Part shown: positions 58,416 through 64,000 of the stretch, one piece after another
How the letters are laid out: each line of letters begins with the position of its first letter
Numbering within the stretch: position 1 is the stretch's first letter
DNA from: Ischnura elegans
Taxonomy: Eukaryota; Arthropoda; Insecta; Odonata; Coenagrionidae
Length of the DNA stretch: 64,000 nucleotides
Assembly: GCF_921293095.1 (NCBI RefSeq)
Contig: NC_060259.1
Span: forward strand, 46,915,812 to 46,979,811
Reading direction: 5' to 3'
Position numbers and translations under genes: made by a program
The notes under the pieces: generated by a model
What the model was told of the DNA's origin: nothing
The model's database searches: none
Seen by the model: only the letters and a program-made list of their open reading frames with translations

Positions 58416-61019
58416 AGGAAGGCATCGCAGAGATGAATAAAATATAAAGGCTAGTAAGGATGTGAAAGAGAAAAAATATATCGCGATTAAAATACTAATG
58501 GATAGGGGAGCAGAATGGAGAGCTGCATCAATCCAATCATAGCATTGATGAAAATTTGTGATGATGAATTACAAAGTTTGCCAAAGCTTAGGGTTACAGC
58601 ATTTCTTGCAATTTCATTTATTGATTTTTGATGCTTCAATGAACAAAATTTGGTTCGATGCTCCTAGGATCAACTTTATATAATGATTAGGTGGTGTTTC
58701 CTCAATATGGCCAGGAGATACCAAATCTCTTTGCATCCCATTTTCCATCAGTATTCACTAATGGTTTGTGCAAGCATGGTTAATTAAAGTTAAGGAAGGA
58801 CTTTTAAAATCATTATAATAGCTAGAGCATGCTATAGCATATTTTCACTTAAATTTCCTCCTTGAATATAGAAATTCATGAATGCATCATTCATTTGAAG
58901 GGTTTGAGCTTGAGACCACTCGAGTTGCCGATCATCAAAAATAAAACATGCTTCAAAATAGTGTAAGTTATGGTTACATTCACAACAAATTCTTTGAGGA
59001 GTAGACTTCTTGAATTTGTCAGTGGTAATAGATCCTAGAGGTAAATATGGAGTAACCAGAGTGAATGTTATGGCCTCACTTGAGAGAAAGAGAAGGTGCT
59101 ACGACTGAAGAAAAACTAAATGGAGAGACGAAGAAGGCAGGCAATAATAAGCAAGTGTTAAATTGAATGTTTCAACGACATTAATCATGTGTCATCCATT
59201 GTACTTCCATTATGGCGACCTACAACTACATATAACACTTGAGGGAGACAACCAACTGCCAGTGCTCTATCCACAATGTAATGTCACGTGATGTTTTCTC
59301 CAGCACACCAGTTTCATGTGATACATATAGGCCTGATTAAAACTCAGTTTTTCTAATGCTCAAAAGACTAATCTTCTTTGCATGAATGAAAAACCACCAC
59401 TTCATTCCTATAGTTAATTTTGAAAATAAATTCCTACTATGTAAAACTTTCACTTCTTTCAAATTCAGCATTGACTTTCACAATGAAATCGAAATATGAG
59501 CGAATTATTGAAAAATAAGAATGCAAAATATGAATAACAAACCAGTGTGTGTGACTTAAAAGACTACTGTCCATTTTGTTATAAAAATCTCTCGAATTTC
59601 TGAGTAAAAGACTTACTCAAGTTCTTTTTTCAAGCAATATGGGTTTTTAAAAAAAGGCACTCATAACTGACCTGAGGAGACTTAATGGGCATTCTATCCT
59701 TGAACCTCTCCCGGTTGAAGGTTACCCATGGATGAGAAGTTCTTGCGTCCATTCACAGAATATGATGCTATGAGAAGAGGAACAGAGTGGTCTGCAAAGT
59801 TGTTGGGATGAGTGGCATTTGAACTGCCAGTTTTCTTGGCCATAACACCCCATCTGGGAAAAGAAATATGTCGGGAAACATTGAAGAAAAATTTTTCAAG
59901 AATATTATAAGAGTGTAATGTAAAAGTTGTTATTTGTTAGTCTGCTTCTGCTGCGAGTTTTAATGCTCAATTATTTTACATTACTCTCTGCGCATGCTGC
60001 TTCTGGGATGCAAGTTGGCAATGTGAATCCCAGGATGGCGAGCACGTCCCTGGAAAGTGATTGTGCATACGTGCATGTTGAATTAAGTATTGCTTAAAGT
60101 GAGACTAACTGGTTGTTAAGTTCAGCTGATTCAGGCGTGATATGGTGGACGTTTGACATTTCAAAATGAAAGGAAATTGCAACTGGTTGATATTTCACAA
60201 ATCCATAACACAGAGGTACCAAGAGAATCATATGAATATTCTACAAATTTCAAATTGAGAATTTATTACTGATTCGAGGCGACAATTTATTTTTACCGGA
60301 TGGATTGGACAGAATCACAGTAAAGAAATCAACTAGTTTTCAATGCTTTCCATACTTGTATGCCACTCATACAACCAGTCCCTAACTTCACGATTTGAGC
60401 GAGCACTTCCATTTATTTTTTGTTGAACATACTTTGTAATGCTAACGTTAAATAAAAATGATGAACATACAGGTTTTTGGAAAGATTGTCGCCATTTTCT
60501 TTAACTATTGCAGTTATGGTAACGCATACAAACGACGGACGTTTAACTCAATTATGTGTCATATATTTTTACATAAAACTGCTGACTTACTAGGAATTTA
60601 AGTTATTTCACTTTTAACTTAACATCTTAAGTTGTCATTTGAAAGTTGAATTTCAAATAAATCTTGCATAAAGTGGAAATACACCATAAACAACCCATGC
60701 GATGGCTTAAAATAACCATCATACTTCGCCGCTGAGTTCGATGAGTCGCAAATATTAATGATTATGGCATTGAACTATGTGACAATTAATTTCCCTCAAG
60801 AGTGAATTAATTAACGGCAAAGCTGACCCCCGCGGCTTCAATTTTTCTTCTTAGAGACTGAGAAAAGCCTTTAGGAAAATTTTTCAGACAAAAAAATATT
60901 CATATCGCAAACACTTTTGTCGAAGCTATATCATCTGTTGACCGAGTGCTTTTAAAGTAATAAAAATACAATTACTACCAAATGGAACTCAAAAACATAG
61001 ACGTGTGCACTAACCTCAT
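58416..61019. other. long stretch without recognised genes
   Basis: About 2.6 kb of AT-rich DNA without long frames, clear TIRs or RNA genes. I see nothing definite. Confidence 0.35.
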
Positions 61020-61900
61020 CATTGGTAGGTTATGGTGGCCCTTTCCTCGAGGATGTACGCAATTATATCCACACATGGGTTAATTTTCCGACATCTTTGG
61101 CACTCCGTGCTCAGAAGCCGCCAGCGGCTCATTGTCTTTCACGATAAACGACATCTGATGAACGTAGTTTGAAATTTTCCGGCCCCTGAAAGTTTCATAT
61201 ATTCATGTTAATTTCATCTCATTTTATCCTACACACATAAAATATTTTAGAAAATTTCTCGCCAAAGCGCAGCAAACAGTGCTATGAGTAATTCTCTTGG
61301 AAGACAATTTTCAGGAATCAGAAAACGGTTCGACCTGATGATCCGTGAAATTTATCTTGGTTATGAGGTTTTACTATATAAAGCTAGATTAAGCTCCGAA
61401 GCTATTTCATTTATTTCAATCAAAATACTTCAGAGTCAAAAAATAGCGTCTACCAACCAAATGCAGATAGAGATAGTATATCACGAGAAGCAATAAAGTA
61501 TGAATAAAAAGCACAATCTTGTATATTTACTCACCCAATCGTAGATTGAATCAAATAACCATGTTCTTGATAATGACGGAAGTCAGACAAGCATTTTGGT
61601 AATATTCCTAACATTACTGGCACGTGCTCTGTTCTCATCGCAATGAACTCAGCAAATGGCTCCTCCGTTCGAAATGACTGGTTCAGTTGATGAAAATGGC
61701 GCGAAATTTTCCCGCCTCCGAAAGTTTCTCGCGTTGGTAATAGTTCAAGTAGTCTAAAATCACCACACGCTCTGCGCCTTTTTTTGACGACTCCTGCCCA
61801 AAATTCACTGAAATATACACTCTGAAAAATATATCCCCTCCATTGCAGAACATTCTAGAATACGTGAACGATTCAACCGGATGAACCATTCGTCGAGAGT
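61020..61900 (-). repeat. diverged tandem pair of exon-like units
   Basis: Unit 1 (about 61020-61340) and unit 2 (about 61540-61900) share GGAAAATTTCAAAC/GGAAAATTTCGCGC, GAAAGTTTC and, further upstream on the minus strand, GGATCATCAGGTCGAACCGT/GGTTCATCCGGTTGAATCGT. Each has a minus-strand frame with related residues ending at a donor. Unit 2 is SFRTEEPFAEFIAMRTEHVP ... CLSDFRHYQEHGYLIQSTI|GTGAGT; unit 1 is MSFIVKDNEPLAASEHGVPK ... GKGHHNLPMM|GTTAGT with a stop. They look like duplicated first exons of unknown family, one possibly intact. Confidence 0.4.
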
Positions 61901-62436
61901 CGTTCACCTACCCTTTCCCTTACCCCTAGTCTCTCTGTCACAATTGATTCTTAAAAAATTAATTCGGAACACAAAAGTCACATTCCAGTAATCCCTAGAA
62001 TTATCGGAGATCCCTATAAAATATATCCATTCAGTGGAAGCCCGCCTCGACGATTTCCAGCCTCTTCGTTTTCCCGCCTAGAAGATTTCCCGCCTTTTCG
62101 ATGTACCCACCCTTCTTGTTTTCCCAGCTTTTTCTGACTATTCTTTTTGTTGGCTATCTGCTCGTTCAAAAAATCCATACACCATAGCCTCCTTTAATTT
62201 AATGATTAAAGGATCAGTAATAATAATATATGTATTAAAATGGTTGATAAAAACCCTTTGTATAGTTGTACATTGATTGTAAGTACTTAAAGTAAAAAAA
62301 AAGACGCATCAAGGGTATAATAGAGAGCTTCAAAAATATCTTAGTAATAGTAACAAATGTCATGATTAAAAAGGCAAACAGTCAAGAAACATTGATGTGC
62401 GTTTACACTGTTTAACATGTTTTTCAAAAATATTTC
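61901..62436. other. no gene recognised
   Basis: Contains a run of similar short phrases (TTTCCCGCC.. near 62073-62110) and AT-rich sequence. Confidence 0.35.
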
Positions 62437-63357
62437 GTGCTTTCAATCGTTCAAAATGATTTTTCAAAATATTATGATATATTGTGTGGTACCGTCTATC
62501 AGTATACTCCTCTGAGATCTGTCTCCTCATCTTCCTTTCCAAAGTGGTTCACTCCTGAATTGAGGTCTTTAATCAAAACCAAAAAGTCTCTCCATCTGAA
62601 ATTCAAACTTACAGGAGCTCAGGAGGATTGCTGTGCATTCATGATACTTAGAAAGTGCAAGTTGCTTTCTGCCCATTGCCAAAGGAGTTACATCAAGGAG
62701 GTTGGGGAATCATTAGTTGACAATGCACGCTCTTTTTGGTCTTATGCTAATTCAGTTAGGATAATCATGTGGCTTCCTGGAAGCATGCATCTGGATGACA
62801 GTGTTGCCGATTCAAAGAGTGAAATATCAGAATTATTTACCAAACATTTTTCGTCTGTGTACAGTCACGCAGACCACGATGTCACGCCTAAGTTCAGTTT
62901 CGAAAATGCAATTTCACTGTCTAAAGTGCATTTATCTGTTAGGGAAATTGATGATAAACTAAGGTCTTTGGATACAACAAAAGGTCTGGGGCCTGATGAC
63001 ATTCCTCCTATCAAAATAAAAATGTTGTATGTAACCGCTGTATCCACTCTTTATTTTGTTCAATATGTCTTTAAATTGTGGCTCATTTCCTGAAGCATTC
63101 AAATTATCATCTGTAATCCCTGTCTTTAAAAACGGTAAAAGAAACAATATAAACAACTATCGCCCTGTTGTGATACAATCCTGTTTGGCCAAATTACTTG
63201 AAAGCTTAGTTGTTGATAATTTGATACCCGTACTAAGACGTATCATTGACCCACATCAGCTTGGTTTCTGTAAAGGTATCTTTACTACGTCTAACTTATT
63301 AATACTACAGAATAACATTATATCTGGTTTTAATCAGGGGAAACAAACTGACACAAA
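62437..63357 (+). pseudogene. LINE reverse transcriptase, 5' part, truncated
   Basis: The first frame has PKWFTPELRSLIKTKKSLHL (linker), FWSYANSVR, then SLDTTKGLGPDDIPP, the classic start of LINE RT. A frameshift near 63020 moves to MSLNCGSFPEAFKLSSVIPV, FKNGKRNNINNYRPVVIQSC, LAKLLESLVVDNLIPVL and DPHQLGFCKGIFTTSNLL (RT blocks 1-3). The sequence breaks off at NQGKQTD, before the F/YxDD catalytic block. The endonuclease lies upstream and is missing. It resembles Jockey/CR1-type elements; the clade was not determined. Confidence 0.85.
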
Positions 63358-64000
63358 TAACATGTTACAGATTGCATTTTTGGCTCCGCTGGACTCCTCA
63401 GAGATTGATGAGGAGATGAGCTCAAAGAGATTGATGAGGAGAATAATTACAATTACATTCAACATATTAATAAATTACGTAAATTTCACTATAGAATCCG
63501 AAACAATATCAATTACCTACCCCAATTCACATATTATATATATTTTTTTTGTGGGGGGAAATTAATAGCTTGCCTATATTATGTATTATGCAATATTGTT
63601 CAGAAGCTTCTTAAAAGCTGGTCACTTGAAAGCCTGAATTTATCGATGCCCTTAGTGATGGAATTAGCATCACGCATTAAGGTTGATACAGGTGAAAAGA
63701 AAGAATAATTGGTGGAGTGATGTGGAATACTAAATATGGCAGGGTTTCTCACACCATTGGATGGTAGGTTCCTAGAATGTAATGGCCTGTAGTAATTCAG
63801 GTACATATATTGAACTCATAACTAAACTATGTAGAAATATAATACCGAGATTCATCCTCTGCACATATAGTGGTTCAAGATTTAAAATCGAGAGGATAGC
63901 AACGATGTCTAAATAGGGTTGTTCACCATATTTTTTTTATTTAAGAAATCGAAAGAATCAGAAGGAGCAATGACAATAATATTATGCTATTTTCTTCATT
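63358..64000. other. no gene recognised
   Basis: AT-rich sequence to the window edge, probably partly unrelated filler after the LINE breakpoint (GAGATTGATGAGGAGA is doubled near 63401-63442). Confidence 0.35.

Noticed and set aside
61540-61720. ATG8/LC3-like protein exon
   Set aside because: A weak resemblance (FRTEEPF...H.PV) is not enough; the conserved ATG8 core is not present.
1-64000. CRISPR arrays, bacterial operons, origins or riboswitches
   Set aside because: No regularly spaced identical short repeats of CRISPR type and no prokaryotic gene organisation; the sequence is eukaryotic.

Overview
The window looks like arthropod (probably insect) nuclear DNA. It is AT-rich, has short spliced exons with GT/AG borders, has no bacterial-style operons, and is packed with eukaryotic transposon remains: Transib, piggyBac, hAT, Tigger/pogo, a THAP-encoding DNA element, Ty3/gypsy, several non-LTR LINE families and tRNA-derived SINEs. 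I cannot name the species. Everything below was read by eye from the sequence and its translations; no search was run.

Layout. 1-5 kb: host-like minus-strand exons, the best being a two-exon gene for a small secreted, highly basic protein (3148-4355). 6-13 kb: decayed DNA transposons, with two orphan C-terminal pieces of Transib transposase (6.4 and 12.1 kb), a piggyBac pseudogene (7.8-9.0 kb), a MITE with terminal inverted repeats (11.4-12.06 kb) and a Tigger-like DNA-binding fragment (12.8 kb). 13.6-14.8 kb: two LINE endonuclease fragments in inverted orientation. 18-19 kb: a TATA box followed by two short coding exons of an unidentified gene.

20,123-24,616 is the clearest complete mobile element. 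It is a 4,494-bp Transib (the family related to RAG1) with a perfect 5-bp target duplication (CGCTC), ends that begin with CACAGTG (the heptamer used by V(D)J recombination signals), and 1,049-bp near-identical inverted arms instead of the usual short ends. Its transposase gene is broken.

26.7-29.2 kb is a nested set: an hAT-like MITE with a perfect 8-bp target duplication split by a 2.1-kb element with 47-bp ends. 32.5-33.0 kb is a MITE carrying helically phased CACGTG palindromes. 36.2-43.0 kb is a 6.9-kb palindrome: two inverted arms, each holding tandem copies of a Ty3/gypsy reverse transcriptase segment plus RNase H, around a 1.07-kb spacer. The spacer carries an unprocessed, intron-containing, decayed fragment of a host-like gene on the minus strand. 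47.9-48.9 kb is a Tigger-type element. 50.9-53.3 kb is an element with 17-bp ends that holds a broken two-exon THAP domain and a 149-bp near-perfect hairpin. 56.1-57.5 kb is a LINE fragment interrupted by an hAT MITE with an exact 8-bp duplication, next to a SINE and another TIR element. 61.0-61.9 kb holds a diverged duplicated exon-like unit, and 62.4-63.4 kb a truncated LINE reverse transcriptase.

The two most unusual structures are the long-armed, RSS-like Transib and the gypsy palindrome with a gene fragment in its loop.
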